Assembly (NCBI GenBank): GCA_001801025.1
Contig: MGWO01000007.1
Span: 1,054,001 to 1,118,000 of the forward strand
Source: Gallionellales bacterium GWA2_54_124
GTDB lineage: Bacteria > Pseudomonadota > Gammaproteobacteria > Burkholderiales > Gallionellaceae
Direction of reading: 5' to 3'
DNA length: 64,000 bases
The position numbers and the translations under genes are program-made. Positions 54,233 through 64,000 of the stretch are shown here, in pieces; position 1 is the first letter of the stretch, and each line of letters starts with the position of its first letter. Under the pieces are notes generated by a model, which made no database searches, was not told the DNA's origin, and saw nothing but the letters and a program-made list of their open reading frames with translations.

Positions 54233-55055
54233 TGATAAAACACGCCAGCATCGTGTCATCTGCGGATGGCGCGCCCTTTGGGTGATACGCGGACATCTTA
54301 GTCAGCGTGCCTATCTGTTGTTCGCGCTGACAGGCTTGTTGCTACCACTTGCTGGATGGTGGTGGTTATCCGCGAGCGGGCTAATGGACAAGGTATTTAT
54401 GCCAGGCCCGGTGGACGTGCTGTCACGGCTCTATAGCTGGTTCAATGATGATGATTTGCTGGGTGACATGTGGATCAGCACCTACCGGGTCGCAGCCGGG
54501 TTTACCTTGTCAGCGGTACTTGCGATCCCGCTGGGCATTATGATCGGCACCTACCGTCCGGTGCAGGCACTTCTCGAACCCTTGACCGACTTTATTCGCT
54601 ATATGCCGGCAGTGGCTTTCATTCCGCTGGTCATGTTGTGGGTCGGTATCGATGAAAGCTCCAAGATCGCCATTATCTTCATCGGTACCTTCTTTCAGAT
54701 GGTATTGATGATCGCGGAAGATGTGCGCCGGGTTCCCGTCACGCAAATAGAGGCCGCGCAAACCATGGGCGCGACGCGTAGCGAAATCGTCTCACGGGTC
54801 ATTGTTCAATCCGCCAAGCCGGCTTTACTTGACACCCTGCGCGTCACCATGGGGTGGGCGTGGACCTATCTGGTGGTCGCTGAACTGGTCGCTGCAAATT
54901 CCGGATTAGGCTACGCCATTCTAAGGGCGCAGCGTTTCATGCAGACCGACAAAATCTTCGCCGGGATCATCCTGATCGGACTGATCGGATTAGCGATCGA
55001 CCAGCTGTTCCGCTGGCTGCATCGTAAGAGCTTTCCTTGGTTGTACAAAAAATAG
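54225..55055 (+). CDS. ABC transporter permease (nitrate/taurine/urea-carboxylase-associated type)
   Basis: The 276-residue inner-membrane protein has about six helices and the BPD_transp_1 EAA loop (EAAQTMGATRSEIVSRVIVQSAKPALLDTLR split by position about 185-215). It belongs to the SsuC/TauC-like permeases that, in this gene context, import guanidine or a related compound. It is the first full gene after the riboswitch and is followed by its ATPase after nine bases. Confidence 0.9.
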   Translation: MSSDKTRQHRVICGWRALWVIRGHLSQRAYLLFALTGLLLPLAGWWWLSASGLMDKVFMPGPVDVLSRLYSWFNDDDLLGDMWISTYRVAAGFTLSAVLAIPLGIMIGTYRPVQALLEPLTDFIRYMPAVAFIPLVMLWVGIDESSKIAIIFIGTFFQMVLMIAEDVRRVPVTQIEAAQTMGATRSEIVSRVIVQSAKPALLDTLRVTMGWAWTYLVVAELVAANSGLGYAILRAQRFMQTDKIFAGIILIGLIGLAIDQLFRWLHRKSFPWLYKK

Positions 55056-55064
55056 GTGGCGATA

Positions 55065-55898
55065 ATGGACATCAAAATACGTATTGAAAAGGCCTGCAAG
55101 ACATTCGGCGAGGGCAGCATCACGGCCTTGCAGGAAGTATGCCTGGATATTGGCAGCAATGAGTTTGTGACTTTCGTCGGTGCATCCGGCTGCGGGAAAT
55201 CCACCCTGTTGCGCTGCATCGCCGGATTGGAGACGCTTTCCTCAGGCAGCATCAAGGTAGACGGGACGCCGATCAGCGGCCCCGGAGTTGACCGCGCCAT
55301 GGTATTTCAGCACTACAGTCTGTACCCCTGGCTGACGGTGATGGATAACATCAAATTCACGCGCCAGCTGCAAATCAATCTCGAAGACATCACCTCTGCG
55401 GATGTTGAAGCCGCCTCAGGCCGGGCGGATGCGTTAATTGATCTGATGGGTCTGAACCATGTAAAAAATTCCTACCCGAACCAGCTATCCGGCGGTATGC
55501 AGCAACGGGTTGCCATCGCACGCGCATTACTGCCACGCCCGCAGATACTGCTGATGGACGAGCCGTTTGGCGCGCTGGATGCTCAGACGCGTGAAGTGAT
55601 GCACGACATGATTTTGCATGTATCCAAACTGGAGAAGACCACCATCGTGTTCGTCACGCATGATGTGGAGGAAGCGATCTATCTTGGCCAGCGCGTAGTG
55701 GTGATGGCTCCGCGTCCCGGACGTATCGACAGTATTTGCCCTGTGAATCTGCCGGCACAACGCAATCAGGACATGAAACTCTCAGCGGAATTCATGCAGC
55801 AGAAAAAAGCCATCCTGACCCGTATCCGCGAAACCGCCGGTGTGCACACCGACTTGGAATTGCTGGCGCGGATGACCAAGCCTGCTGACAACAACTAA
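55065..55898 (+). CDS. ABC transporter ATP-binding protein
   Basis: From ATG 55065 (AGGTGG six bases upstream) the protein is 277 residues. Walker [13 protein letters not shown]-loop FQHYSLYPW, signature [15 protein letters not shown], Walker [13 protein letters not shown] and switch His [10 protein letters not shown] are all intact. A GTG nine bases earlier is an alternative start. It energises import with the permease just upstream and the substrate-binding protein at the far end of the operon. Confidence 0.93.
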   Translation: MDIKIRIEKACKTFGEGSITALQEVCLDIGSNEFVTFVGASGCGKSTLLRCIAGLETLSSGSIKVDGTPISGPGVDRAMVFQHYSLYPWLTVMDNIKFTRQLQINLEDITSADVEAASGRADALIDLMGLNHVKNSYPNQLSGGMQQRVAIARALLPRPQILLMDEPFGALDAQTREVMHDMILHVSKLEKTTIVFVTHDVEEAIYLGQRVVVMAPRPGRIDSICPVNLPAQRNQDMKLSAEFMQQKKAILTRIRETAGVHTDLELLARMTKPADNN

Positions 55899-55916
55899 CG
55901 ATATGCAAGGAATGCT

Positions 55917-56645
55917 ATGACTGAAAAACTATCAGAATTCAACAGGCTGTGGGAAGACACTATCCCCGGCGGCGCACACGCCTCATTTTCGATGCGGCGC
56001 GGTACGGCACTGCGCATCACCGATATCGAAGGCGGCGCAAATTTGTCCACGCTGTTTTACAACCAGCAAGAGAAGCTGGAGCGCTACAACATGGCAGATA
56101 CGCTCAAAGCACAGCACACCGCGCATTTGACTCGTGGTTTCGTGTGTTATTCCGACATGGGGCGCGTGCTGGCTTCCGTCATCGAGGATAGTTGCGGCTG
56201 GCACGACACAATTTGCGGCATGAGCAACGCGGCACTGGTGACGAAGAAATACGGTGCAGCAACTTACCAGCAGCAGCGCAACGCCATGCACCGCAATGCG
56301 ACGGATAGCATTGTTATCGAGCTTGGTAAGTGGGGGATGGGTCGACGCGACATCGTGCCAAATGTGAATTTTTTTAGCAAGGTGAGTGTGGACGAGGAGG
56401 GCGGTCTGCACTATCAAAGCCTTCATTCCAAGGCGGGCGACTACGTCGAGCTGCGCTTTGAAATGAACGTGCTGGTCGTCGTATCCGCCTGTCCGCATCC
56501 GCTTGATCCTAATCCGCACTACGCGCCAAAACCCCTGTTGTTGCAGGCCTGGCACGCAGGTCTGCCGGATGAAGATGACTACTGCCGCAACCGCTGCCCG
56601 GAAAACGTGCGCGGTTTTTACAACACCGAGTTGCTGTATCGCTAA
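55917..56645 (+). CDS. DUF1989 protein, carboxyguanidine deiminase subunit (urea carboxylase-associated, longer paralogue)
   Basis: The 242-residue DUF1989 protein shows GGAHASFSMRRGTALRITDIEGG, LSTLFYN, a Cys in EDSCGWHD and the metal-site pattern PNVNFFSKV. The family was long called 'urea carboxylase-associated'. The two paralogues are now known to form the heteromeric carboxyguanidine deiminase that converts carboxyguanidine to allophanate and ammonia. It lies between the ATPase and the second paralogue (nine bases). I leave the A/B subunit letter open. Confidence 0.88.
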   Translation: MTEKLSEFNRLWEDTIPGGAHASFSMRRGTALRITDIEGGANLSTLFYNQQEKLERYNMADTLKAQHTAHLTRGFVCYSDMGRVLASVIEDSCGWHDTICGMSNAALVTKKYGAATYQQQRNAMHRNATDSIVIELGKWGMGRRDIVPNVNFFSKVSVDEEGGLHYQSLHSKAGDYVELRFEMNVLVVVSACPHPLDPNPHYAPKPLLLQAWHAGLPDEDDYCRNRCPENVRGFYNTELLYR

Positions 56646-56654
56646 GGAAATCAC

Positions 56655-57320
56655 ATGACTATCGTTGAAAGCAAACTGACACTCGAACAGGCATGCTATG
56701 ACCTGATACTGCCGGCAGGCGAGTCCTGGCTGCATGAAGTTAAACGCGGGCAGCTGTTTCGCATTCTGGATCTGGAAGGCAATCAGGCCGTGGATACGCT
56801 GTTCTACAACGCGCGTAACCCGGAAGAGCGTTACAGCGCGGTGGACACCATTCGTGAGCAGTCTAATTTGTATCTGAGTGCCGGCACGCAATTGATGTCG
56901 ACCGAGGGCCGCGTGCTGATGACCATTGTCGCTGACACGTGCGGACGTCACGATACGCTGGGGGGCGCCTGTGCGGCGGAAAGCAACAGCGTGCGCTATG
57001 CCATCGACAAGAAGTATATGCATAGCTGCCGCGACAGTTTTCTGCACGCGCTGGGACATTGCGATTGCGGCCCGGGAAACATACAACTGGGCAAGCGCGA
57101 TCTGACCGCCAATGTCAATTTTTTCATGAATGTGCCGGTCATTCCGCAGGGCGAATTGACCTTTGCCGACGGTATTTCGGCACCCGGAAAATATGTCGAG
57201 ATGCGCGCGGAGATGGACGTGACGGTACTGATCTCGAACTGCCCGCAATTGAACAATCCGTGCAATGCCTATAACCCGACACCGGTGCGTTTGCTGGTCT
57301 GGGATGCTGTCAGCCATTAA
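56655..57320 (+). CDS. DUF1989 protein, second carboxyguanidine deiminase subunit
   Basis: The 221-residue paralogue of the preceding protein shares the same landmarks: [42 protein letters not shown] and [10 protein letters not shown]. It has an extra Cys/His-rich stretch (CDCGPGN). Pairing of a long and a short DUF1989 gene upstream of the carboxylase is the standard arrangement of guanidine assimilation clusters. The GGAAATC before the ATG is a modest ribosome site. Confidence 0.88.
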   Translation: MTIVESKLTLEQACYDLILPAGESWLHEVKRGQLFRILDLEGNQAVDTLFYNARNPEERYSAVDTIREQSNLYLSAGTQLMSTEGRVLMTIVADTCGRHDTLGGACAAESNSVRYAIDKKYMHSCRDSFLHALGHCDCGPGNIQLGKRDLTANVNFFMNVPVIPQGELTFADGISAPGKYVEMRAEMDVTVLISNCPQLNNPCNAYNPTPVRLLVWDAVSH

Positions 57321-57384
57321 CTATCGCGTCCGGACGACCGGATGCATGACAACCATGCAGGACGACCTGCAAATGGGGTGAGCC

Positions 57385-60300
57385 ATGTTTAATAAAGTTT
57401 TGATAGCAAATCGCGGTGTGATCGCCTGCCGCATCATCCGCACACTGAAGCAGATGGGGATTCAGTCCGTGGCGGTTTACTCCGAAGCCGATGCGCAATC
57501 GCTGCATGTGCAGATGGCGGATGAAGCCGTCTGCATTGGTGCGGCCCCCGCCACTGAGAGTTATTTGCGCGGCGAGCGCATCCTTGAAGTCGCGCTTGAA
57601 ACCGGCGCACAGGCGATCCATCCGGGTTACGGGTTTCTCTCGGAAAATGCCTCTTTTGCCGAGCAATGTGCTGAAGCGGGTGTGGTGTTCATCGGCCCGA
57701 CCCCTGATCAGATGCGCCGCTTTGGTTTAAAACACACCGCACGCGAGCTGGCTGAACAAAATGGTGTGCCCTTGCTGCCGGGCAGCGGTCTGCTCATCGA
57801 TGCGGGCCATGCACACGCCGAGGCGGCACGCATCGGCTATCCGGTGATGATCAAAAGCACCGCGGGCGGCGGCGGCATCGGCATGCGTCTGTGCTGGAGT
57901 TCGGATGAATTGAATGAGGCCTTCCAGTCGGTGGAGAGACTGGCGCGCGCCAATTTCAAGGATGCCGGCATCTATCTGGAAAAATATGTCGAACACGCGC
58001 GCCACATTGAGGTGCAGCTGTTCGGTGACGGCCGTGGCGGCGTGATCGATTTGGGCGAGCGCGATTGTTCGGTACAGCGTCGCAACCAGAAAGTGATCGA
58101 AGAGACACCAGCACCCAATCTGACGCACGCTGTCAGGCAACACTTGCTGGCAACTGCGGTACGGCTGGGTGAGGCCGTTCAGTACCAGTCGGCGGGCACG
58201 GTGGAATTCGTCTTCGATGCGAACAACGGCGAATTCTATTTCCTCGAAGTGAATACGCGATTGCAAGTCGAACATGGCGTAACTGAAGAAGTCACCGGAG
58301 TCGATCTGGTTGAGTGGATGGTGCTGCAGGCCGCAGGAGAATTACTCCCGCTTGCGTCATTAAAAGTCGTGCCTAAGGGCGCATCCATGCAGGTGCGTCT
58401 GTATGCGGAAGACCCAAACAAGAACTTCCAGCCTTCCAGCGGCGTGCTGAGCGACGTCGAGTTTTGCGAAGAAGCACGCATCGAGACCTGGGTAGAACGC
58501 GGCAGCGAGATCCCTCCTTATTACGATCCGATGATCGCGAAGATTATCGTCACCGCCGACAATCGGGAAGCAGCGCTGGAGAAGATGCGTCACGCGTTGA
58601 CCAACACCCGCGTCGACGGCATCGAGAGCAATCTGGACTATCTGCGCCAGATCGTGTGTGATCATGTGTTCAGCGATGGCTTGCAGACCACGCGCTATCT
58701 GAATGGTTTTCACTATCATCCTAATACCATCGATGTGATCGAACCCGGCGTGCAAAGCACTGTGCAGGACTACCCGGGTCGCACCGGTTACTGGAACATC
58801 GGTGTACCCCCGTCAGGCCCGATGGATGCTCTGGCTTTTCGGATGGCGAATCGCTTGCTGGGCAATGCAGCGAATGCGGCAGGTCTTGAGTTGACGGTCG
58901 CAGGCCCAACTTTGCGCTTTAATAGCGATACGGTGATTGCGCTCACCGGGGCTTTGATGTCGGCTGAACTCGATGGCGAACCGCTGCCGTTCTGGCGCAG
59001 TCATGCCATCAAGGCCGGCAGCATACTGCGTCTGGGATCGGTGGAGGGGGGCGGTTGCCGCAGCTACCTGACGGTTGCCGGCGGTTTTGATGTGCCGGAA
59101 TATCTGGGCAGTAAGGCGACTTTTACGCTGGGACAATTTGGCGGACACGGCGGGCGCACTTTGCGTACCGGCGATGTACTGCATCTGGGCGCCGTCACAG
59201 CCGCCTGCACAGAACAAACGCTGCCCGCTGATTTGATTCCGGCTTACTCCCGACAATGGGAAATCGGCGTGCTGTATGGCCCGCACGGCGCACCGGATTT
59301 TTTCACAGCAGCTGATATCGAGACCTTCTTTGCCACCGACTGGGAAGTGCATTACAACTCCAGTCGAACCGGTGTGCGCCTGATTGGCCCCAAGCCCGAA
59401 TGGGCGCGGCAGGATGGCGGCGAGGCCGGGCTGCATCCGTCCAATATTCACGACAACGCCTATGCCATCGGCGCGGTAGATTTTACCGGCGACATGCCGG
59501 TGATCTTGGGACCGGATGGCCCAAGCTTAGGCGGCTTTGTTTGTCCTGTGACTATCGTTCAAGCTGAATTGTGGAAAATGGGACAACTAAGACCGGGTGA
59601 TAGTATCCGTTTCAGTTGTATGACGATCTCGCAGGCCAATGAGTTGGAACGCAGGCAAGATGCGGCCATCGAGCATTTACGCCTGCCTGAAGCAACTGCG
59701 TCGCTGCCCGCAACGGATGCAATGGCAAGCCCGGTCGTACATAGTATTCCGGCAAGCGGCGATCAGGTGCAGGTGGTTTATCGTCAGTCCGGCGACCGTA
59801 ATCTGCTGATTGAATATGGCCCGCTGGTGCTAGATATCAACTTGCGTTTCCGCGTGCATGCGCTGATGCAATGGGTGCAGCAGGCCATGGACGATGGCAA
59901 GTTACCGGGCATCCTCGATCTGACCCCCGGCATGCGTTCATTGCAGGTTCATTTCGACGGCCGCATTTTGTCGCGTGAGCGGCTGCTGCAAGCCTTGATT
60001 ACAGCGGAGACGCAATTGCCGCCGGTTGAGGACATGCAAGTGCCGACCCGTATTGTGCATCTTCCGTTGTCGTGGGACGACCCTTCTACGAAGCTTGCGA
60101 TTGAAAAATACATGCAATCGGTACGCAAAGATGCGCCATGGTGTCCGAGTAATATTGAATTTATAAGAAGAATCAACGGGATAGATGATATCGAAACGGT
60201 TAGAAACATCGTATTCGAGGCCAGCTATCTGGTGATGGGGCTGGGGGATGTCTATCTTGGCGCACCGGTCGCAACCCCGCTTGATCCGCGTCACCGGTTG

Positions 60301-61011
60301 GTCACCACCAAATACAACCCGGCGCGCACCTGGACACCGGAAAATGCGGTCGGCATCGGCGGTGCTTATATGTGCGTGTACGGCATGGAAGGCCCCGGCG
60401 GTTATCAGTTCGTCGGACGCACGATACAGATGTGGAACCGTTACAAACAAACGGCTGATTTTAAAGCGGGCAAGCCGTGGTTGCTGCGCTTCTTTGATCA
60501 GATTCGTTTTTATCCGGTGTCTGAACAGGATCTTATCAAGATGCGTGCAGACTTTGTAGCCGGCAGCTTCCAGCTCAAGATCGAGGAGACGACGTTTAGT
60601 CTCAAGGAATACAACCAGTATCTGGAGCGCAACGAGGATGCGATCAGCGCGTTTCGCCTTAAACAGCGCGCGGCCTTTGCGGCAGAACGCGAGATGTGGA
60701 AAGCGAACGGTCAGGCAGAATACGCAACGGATATCACCGTAGCGGCTGCCGGTACCGACAGCGAACTTGATCTGCCGCCGGGTAGCCGTGCGGTCGCCGC
60801 GCATGTGGCAGGAAACGTTTGGGCCATCCCGGTTGAAGTAGGCAGCAAGGTCAAGGCGGGTGATACGCTGGTGGTCATCGAATCGATGAAAATGGAAATT
60901 GCCGTCGTCTCACCCTGTGACGGTGAGATTGTGCAGTTGTATTGCCGCACGGGCGGACAGGTTGCAGCAGGCCAGGATTTACTGGTCATCAAAAGCTGGG
61001 TCGCAGCATGA
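57385..61011 (+). CDS. Guanidine carboxylase (urea carboxylase family, biotin-dependent)
   Basis: The 1208-residue protein carboxylates guanidine with ATP and bicarbonate; such enzymes were annotated as urea carboxylase. An N-terminal biotin carboxylase spans about residues 1-450 ([44 protein letters not shown]). The carboxyltransferase halves of KipA/AHS2 type (about 450-770; [20 protein letters not shown]) and KipI/AHS1 type (about 790-1010) follow. The biotinyl domain ends the protein, with the acceptor K1169 in ESMKM. The choice of guanidine over urea rests on the riboswitch and the DUF1989 genes; I could not place the substrate-specifying residue. The stop overlaps the next start (ATGA). 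Confidence 0.9.
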   Translation: MFNKVLIANRGVIACRIIRTLKQMGIQSVAVYSEADAQSLHVQMADEAVCIGAAPATESYLRGERILEVALETGAQAIHPGYGFLSENASFAEQCAEAGVVFIGPTPDQMRRFGLKHTARELAEQNGVPLLPGSGLLIDAGHAHAEAARIGYPVMIKSTAGGGGIGMRLCWSSDELNEAFQSVERLARANFKDAGIYLEKYVEHARHIEVQLFGDGRGGVIDLGERDCSVQRRNQKVIEETPAPNLTHAVRQHLLATAVRLGEAVQYQSAGTVEFVFDANNGEFYFLEVNTRLQVEHGVTEEVTGVDLVEWMVLQAAGELLPLASLKVVPKGASMQVRLYAEDPNKNFQPSSGVLSDVEFCEEARIETWVERGSEIPPYYDPMIAKIIVTADNREAALEKMRHALTNTRVDGIESNLDYLRQIVCDHVFSDGLQTTRYLNGFHYHPNTIDVIEPGVQSTVQDYPGRTGYWNIGVPPSGPMDALAFRMANRLLGNAANAAGLELTVAGPTLRFNSDTVIALTGALMSAELDGEPLPFWRSHAIKAGSILRLGSVEGGGCRSYLTVAGGFDVPEYLGSKATFTLGQFGGHGGRTLRTGDVLHLGAVTAACTEQTLPADLIPAYSRQWEIGVLYGPHGAPDFFTAADIETFFATDWEVHYNSSRTGVRLIGPKPEWARQDGGEAGLHPSNIHDNAYAIGAVDFTGDMPVILGPDGPSLGGFVCPVTIVQAELWKMGQLRPGDSIRFSCMTISQANELERRQDAAIEHLRLPEATASLPATDAMASPVVHSIPASGDQVQVVYRQSGDRNLLIEYGPLVLDINLRFRVHALMQWVQQAMDDGKLPGILDLTPGMRSLQVHFDGRILSRERLLQALITAETQLPPVEDMQVPTRIVHLPLSWDDPSTKLAIEKYMQSVRKDAPWCPSNIEFIRRINGIDDIETVRNIVFEASYLVMGLGDVYLGAPVATPLDPRHRLVTTKYNPARTWTPENAVGIGGAYMCVYGMEGPGGYQFVGRTIQMWNRYKQTADFKAGKPWLLRFFDQIRFYPVSEQDLIKMRADFVAGSFQLKIEETTFSLKEYNQYLERNEDAISAFRLKQRAAFAAEREMWKANGQAEYATDITVAAAGTDSELDLPPGSRAVAAHVAGNVWAIPVEVGSKVKAGDTLVVIESMKMEIAVVSPCDGEIVQLYCRTGGQVAAGQDLLVIKSWVAA

Positions 61012-62762
61012 ACGACCGTCTCGACATCCATACGCTGCGCCAGCGCTATCTGGCGGGAAGCCTGCATCCACTGGCGGTGATGGAGGATATTATTCACCGT
61101 ATCGGTGACGATCCTCATCATGTCTGGATACATCGACTGCCGATAGCACAGATACGCGATTATGTGTTTGCCCTGCAGGACAAAGATCCTGCCGACTTGC
61201 CGCTGTACGGCATTCCGTTCGCTATCAAGGACAACATCGATCTGGCGGGGGCGCCCACCACAGCAGGTTGTGTGGAATATGCCTACCAGCCTGAGAGGCA
61301 CGCAAGCGTGGTGCAGCGCCTGATCGATGCAGGGGCGATCCCCGTAGGCAAGACCAACCTCGATCAGTTTGCCACCGGGCTCAACGGCACCCGTTCTCCC
61401 TATGGCGCATGCCGAAACGCCTATCATCCGGACTATATCTCCGGCGGCTCAAGCTCAGGGTCAGCGGTCGCGGTGGCACTGGGTCAAGTCAGTTTCAGTC
61501 TGGGTACCGATACCGCAGGATCAGGCCGTGTGCCTGCCGCATTCAACAATCTGGTCGGCGTAAAACCTTCGTGCGGATGGCTGTCCACACGCGGGGTGGT
61601 GCCAGCCTGCCGGTCGCTCGATTGCGTATCCATCTTTGCCTTAAATACGGCGGATGCATCCAGCGTATTGTCAGTGGCGGCAAGCTTCGACGATCAGGAT
61701 GCCTATTCGCGCCGGAGGGAGACCTATGGCTTTGATTTCGGGCGCGCCGAAACTTTTCGTTTTGGCGTACCCCTTGCCGAACAGCTGCAGTTTTTCGGCA
61801 ATAAGCAGGCCGCTGCCTTGTTCGCGCGCAGTATCGAGAGGTTATCCGCCCTGGGCGGCACGGCAGTCGAAATTGATTTTTCACCCTTTTTGCAATCAGC
61901 GCGCTTGTTGTACGAAGGGCCGTGGGTGGCGGAACGCTATGCAGCGATCACGGGTTTTTTCGATGCACGCGCTGATGTGATTCATCCTGTGGTGCGCGAA
62001 ATCATCGCCGGGGCAAAAAAATTCTCGGCGGCGGATGCCTACAACGGCATCTACCAGCTGCAAGCCTTACGCCGTGAAGCCGATAAGGTCTGGGAGGGCA
62101 TCGACTGTCTAATCACGCCGACGGCCGGCAGTATTTATCGCATCGAAGAAATGCTGGCTGATCCGATCCGGCTGAACGCGAATCTAGGCTATTACACCAA
62201 CTTCATGAATCTGCTCGATTGCGCCGCTGTTGCGGTACCGGCAGGCTTTCAGGATGACGGACTGCCGTTCGGCATCACGCTGGCAGCACCTGCGCATCAG
62301 GATATTCCTTTGCTGCATCTGGCCGGGCGATTGATGGGCGGCGTAGCGGTGACTCAGGAGCTTTCCGCCGGACGCGTTCGTATTGCCGTCTGCGGCGCTC
62401 ATATGGAAGGACTGCCGCTCAATCATCAGTTGACTTGTCGCGGCGCACATCGAGTCGAACGTACCCAAAGCTCGGCTGATTACAAGCTGTACGCGTTGCC
62501 TGGCGGCCCGCCGCATCGGCCCGGGATGGTGCGAGTTGCGCCCGATGAACAAGGCTGCGCGATTGAGGTTGAAGTCTGGGAAATAGCGGCAACGGAATTG
62601 GGTTCTTTCGTTGCGGGCATACCTGCGCCGCTGGGTATCGGCACGCTCACGCTGGCTGACGGAGAACAGGTTCAGGGTTTCGTCTGCGAGCAATACGCAG
62701 TCAAGGACGCGCTGGATATTAGCCGATTCGGCGGTTGGCGCGCTTATCAAGGCAGCTTATAA
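61008..62762 (+). CDS. atzF: Allophanate hydrolase
   Basis: The enzyme hydrolyses allophanate to ammonia and CO2, the last step of the pathway. From ATG 61008 (ATGA overlap) it is 584 residues. The amidase-signature catalytic Lys is K74 (FAIKDNIDL), the cis-Ser lies in [12 protein letters not shown] (148-150) and the nucleophile S172 in [14 protein letters not shown]-terminal allophanate-hydrolase domain (from about 460) follows the amidase part. The longer frame start at 60942 would overlap the carboxylase by 70 bp. Confidence 0.93.
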   Translation: MNDRLDIHTLRQRYLAGSLHPLAVMEDIIHRIGDDPHHVWIHRLPIAQIRDYVFALQDKDPADLPLYGIPFAIKDNIDLAGAPTTAGCVEYAYQPERHASVVQRLIDAGAIPVGKTNLDQFATGLNGTRSPYGACRNAYHPDYISGGSSSGSAVAVALGQVSFSLGTDTAGSGRVPAAFNNLVGVKPSCGWLSTRGVVPACRSLDCVSIFALNTADASSVLSVAASFDDQDAYSRRRETYGFDFGRAETFRFGVPLAEQLQFFGNKQAAALFARSIERLSALGGTAVEIDFSPFLQSARLLYEGPWVAERYAAITGFFDARADVIHPVVREIIAGAKKFSAADAYNGIYQLQALRREADKVWEGIDCLITPTAGSIYRIEEMLADPIRLNANLGYYTNFMNLLDCAAVAVPAGFQDDGLPFGITLAAPAHQDIPLLHLAGRLMGGVAVTQELSAGRVRIAVCGAHMEGLPLNHQLTCRGAHRVERTQSSADYKLYALPGGPPHRPGMVRVAPDEQGCAIEVEVWEIAATELGSFVAGIPAPLGIGTLTLADGEQVQGFVCEQYAVKDALDISRFGGWRAYQGSL

Positions 62763-63614
62763 ATGGAACTAAAACTCTTCAAAACGCTGTGGGGACGGAC
62801 GGGTTCAATCGTATCGGCAGCAGATCAAGCTGTCGGTGCGGGCTTTGCCGGACTGGAAGGCGGCGCGGATGGAACACAGGCGTATCGCGATGAATTGTTG
62901 CATGCCTTGCAGAGCCGGCAACTGGAATACATACAGGAAATCGTCACAGCAGGCGGTTATGTGCCGCGTCGTGAGGCCACTGTAGAGGAGCATGTCGCCG
63001 ATGTCGCACGCCAGTTGCAGCTGGGACAAATGCTCGAACCCCGTTCAGTCACCATTATCGGGGGATATGACGCCTGGTCGCAGGAGCAAAGCGTGCGTTT
63101 CTTTGCTGAAGCGCAGGAAATCGCGGCACGCATGAACATTCCCTGCAGTTTTGAGACGCACCGCAGTCGTTCGCTGTTCAATCCCTGGACCACGCTGGCA
63201 ATCTTGCAGCGTCTGCCTGAGCTGCGCCTCACCTGCGATTTCAGCCACTGGGTGGTGGTGATGGAGCGGCAACTGGATCAGGACTGGGAGGTCGTGCTCG
63301 ACGTGGCCCGGCATGCGTATCATATTCATGCGCGTGTCGGTTACGACCAAGGGCCGCAAGTGCCGCATCCCGCCGCCCCCGAATATGCAACCGCACTGGC
63401 ATCCCACCAGCACTGCTGGGAAGCAATCTGGACGATACAGCAGGAATCGGGATATTCAGTCACCACGATGACGCCCGAGTTCGGGCCCGATAGTTATCTG
63501 CATACCCTGCCGTTCACGCAGCAAGCGGTCGCCGATTTATGGGAGATTAATTCATGGATGGGCCAGACCGAAACAACTCACTTTCAGGATTGGAGGCTGA
63601 GCTTGAATAAATGA
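62763..63614 (+). CDS. Sugar-phosphate isomerase/epimerase-like TIM-barrel protein
   Basis: The 283-residue protein starts on the base after the allophanate hydrolase stop. It has the AP-endonuclease-2/xylose-isomerase barrel pattern: an N-terminal FKTLWGRTG, Glu in CSFETHRSRS, the Asp/His of LTCDFSHW, His in YHIHARVG and Glu in MTPEFGP. These are the likely divalent-metal ligands. It has no signal peptide. Placement inside the guanidine operon suggests a related role, perhaps on another guanidino compound, but the reaction is unknown. Confidence 0.75.
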   Translation: MELKLFKTLWGRTGSIVSAADQAVGAGFAGLEGGADGTQAYRDELLHALQSRQLEYIQEIVTAGGYVPRREATVEEHVADVARQLQLGQMLEPRSVTIIGGYDAWSQEQSVRFFAEAQEIAARMNIPCSFETHRSRSLFNPWTTLAILQRLPELRLTCDFSHWVVVMERQLDQDWEVVLDVARHAYHIHARVGYDQGPQVPHPAAPEYATALASHQHCWEAIWTIQQESGYSVTTMTPEFGPDSYLHTLPFTQQAVADLWEINSWMGQTETTHFQDWRLSLNK

Positions 63615-63704
63615 TCGCCAGCAAAATCAGCCGATTTCATTAGGTTTTAACGTAGGGTAGTTCGATTCACCATCATTTTCATCAACCAAGTAAGGAGTCG
63701 CAAA

Positions 63705-64000
63705 ATGCAAATCAAAAAATTTATCGTATCAGCCGCGTTACTGTCGGCTTCAGTTTCAGCCTTCGCCGTCACACCGGTCAAACTGGGTCTGACGACCTGG
63801 ATTGGATACGCCCCGTTCTACGTAGCCGAGGGCCGCGACCTGTATAAAAAATACGACCTGAAAGTGACGCTGCAAACCTTTGCTGATCCTGCCATGTTGC
63901 CTTCGGCAATGGCCAGCAAAGCCGTCGATGGTGCATTGATGACCTATGATCAGGTGATCGGTGCGGTCGCTCAAGGGCAAGATTTTAAGGTCGTGATGCC
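63705..64000 (+). CDS. Periplasmic substrate-binding protein of the ABC importer, truncated by the window end
   Basis: From ATG 63705 (TAAGGAG seven bases upstream) 98 codons are visible. A signal peptide (MQIKKFIVSAALLSASVSAFA) precedes VKLGLTTWIGYAPFYVAEG and DGALMTYDQVIGAV, the start of NMT1/THI5-like solute-binding proteins of the urea-carboxylase region. It completes the importer whose permease and ATPase open the operon. In most such clusters this gene comes first, so its distal position here is unusual. Confidence 0.9.
   Translation, partial: MQIKKFIVSAALLSASVSAFAVTPVKLGLTTWIGYAPFYVAEGRDLYKKYDLKVTLQTFADPAMLPSAMASKAVDGALMTYDQVIGAVAQGQDFKVVM

Noticed and set aside
55983..57317. 444-codon minus-strand open frame opposite the two DUF1989 genes
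   Set aside because: Both plus-strand genes have clear family motifs and ordered spacing; the opposite frame shows no recognisable protein.
57385..61011. Plain urea carboxylase for urea use
   Set aside because: The guanidine-I riboswitch and the two DUF1989 deiminase genes point to guanidine; urea remains possible until the specificity residue is checked.

Overview
The window looks like chromosomal DNA of a betaproteobacterium. The gene order maf / yceD-rpmF-plsX-fabH-fabD-fabG, the 140-residue DksA, and the pairing of Hyp maturation genes with c-di-GMP signalling proteins all fit that class, and a Nitrosomonadales/Gallionellaceae-like member is plausible. No 16S rRNA or other species-level marker is present, so the genus is not assigned. 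Base composition is moderate in G+C. The accessory stretches (about 24.2-26 kb and 46.9-54 kb) look more A+T-rich and degraded.

Layout, left to right. (1) 0-7.5 kb: the tail of an EAL-domain protein and an HDOD protein lead into hypB-hypF-orf-hypC-hypD-hypE, the [NiFe]-hydrogenase cofactor maturation genes, packed with stop/start overlaps. The orf between hypF and hypC resembles the C-terminal domain of the flagellar cap protein FliD. (2) 7.5-13.2 kb: two secreted Sel1-repeat/SPOR proteins, a Lon-like protease and a second HDOD protein. (3) 13.2-19.6 kb, minus strand: recQ, the amrS-amrA-amrB (AmmeMemoRadiSam) trio, dksA, an RsmI-like methylase and maf. (4) 19.6-24.2 kb: the fatty acid and phospholipid precursor cluster, which stops after fabG where acpP and fabF would normally follow. 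(5) 24.2-25.8 kb: a hairpin, two inverted arrays of a 21-bp repeat and an N-terminally truncated gene. (6) 25.9-40.4 kb: a two-partner secretion locus (a 2951-residue FhaB-like exoprotein and its FhaC-like transporter), next to a divergent two-component system and an outer-membrane protein. (7) 40.6-46.9 kb: a small zinc-ribbon protein, rlmJ, an EF-hand-like membrane protein, uvrC, pgsA and a tRNA cluster (Pro, Pro, Arg, His). (8) 46.9-53.9 kb: a genomic island beside tRNA-His, with an integrase and a DUF4224 gene, a toxin-antitoxin pair, scraps of IS21, group II intron, a second integrase and IS3, and an intact PAS-GGDEF-hemerythrin protein. (9) 53.9-64 kb: a guanidine assimilation operon behind a guanidine-I (ykkC) riboswitch. 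It encodes ABC importer subunits, two DUF1989 proteins (carboxyguanidine deiminase), a biotin carboxylase of the urea/guanidine type, allophanate hydrolase, a TIM-barrel protein and, at the window edge, the substrate-binding protein.

How the parts work together. The last operon reads as a complete route: guanidine is imported, carboxylated with ATP and bicarbonate, deiminated to allophanate and hydrolysed to ammonia and CO2. It is gated by a guanidine-sensing RNA and possibly by a sigma-54 promoter. The hyp operon would mature hydrogenases encoded elsewhere; neither hypA nor structural genes are in the window. The two-component system beside the FhaB/FhaC pair is a candidate regulator of surface adhesion.
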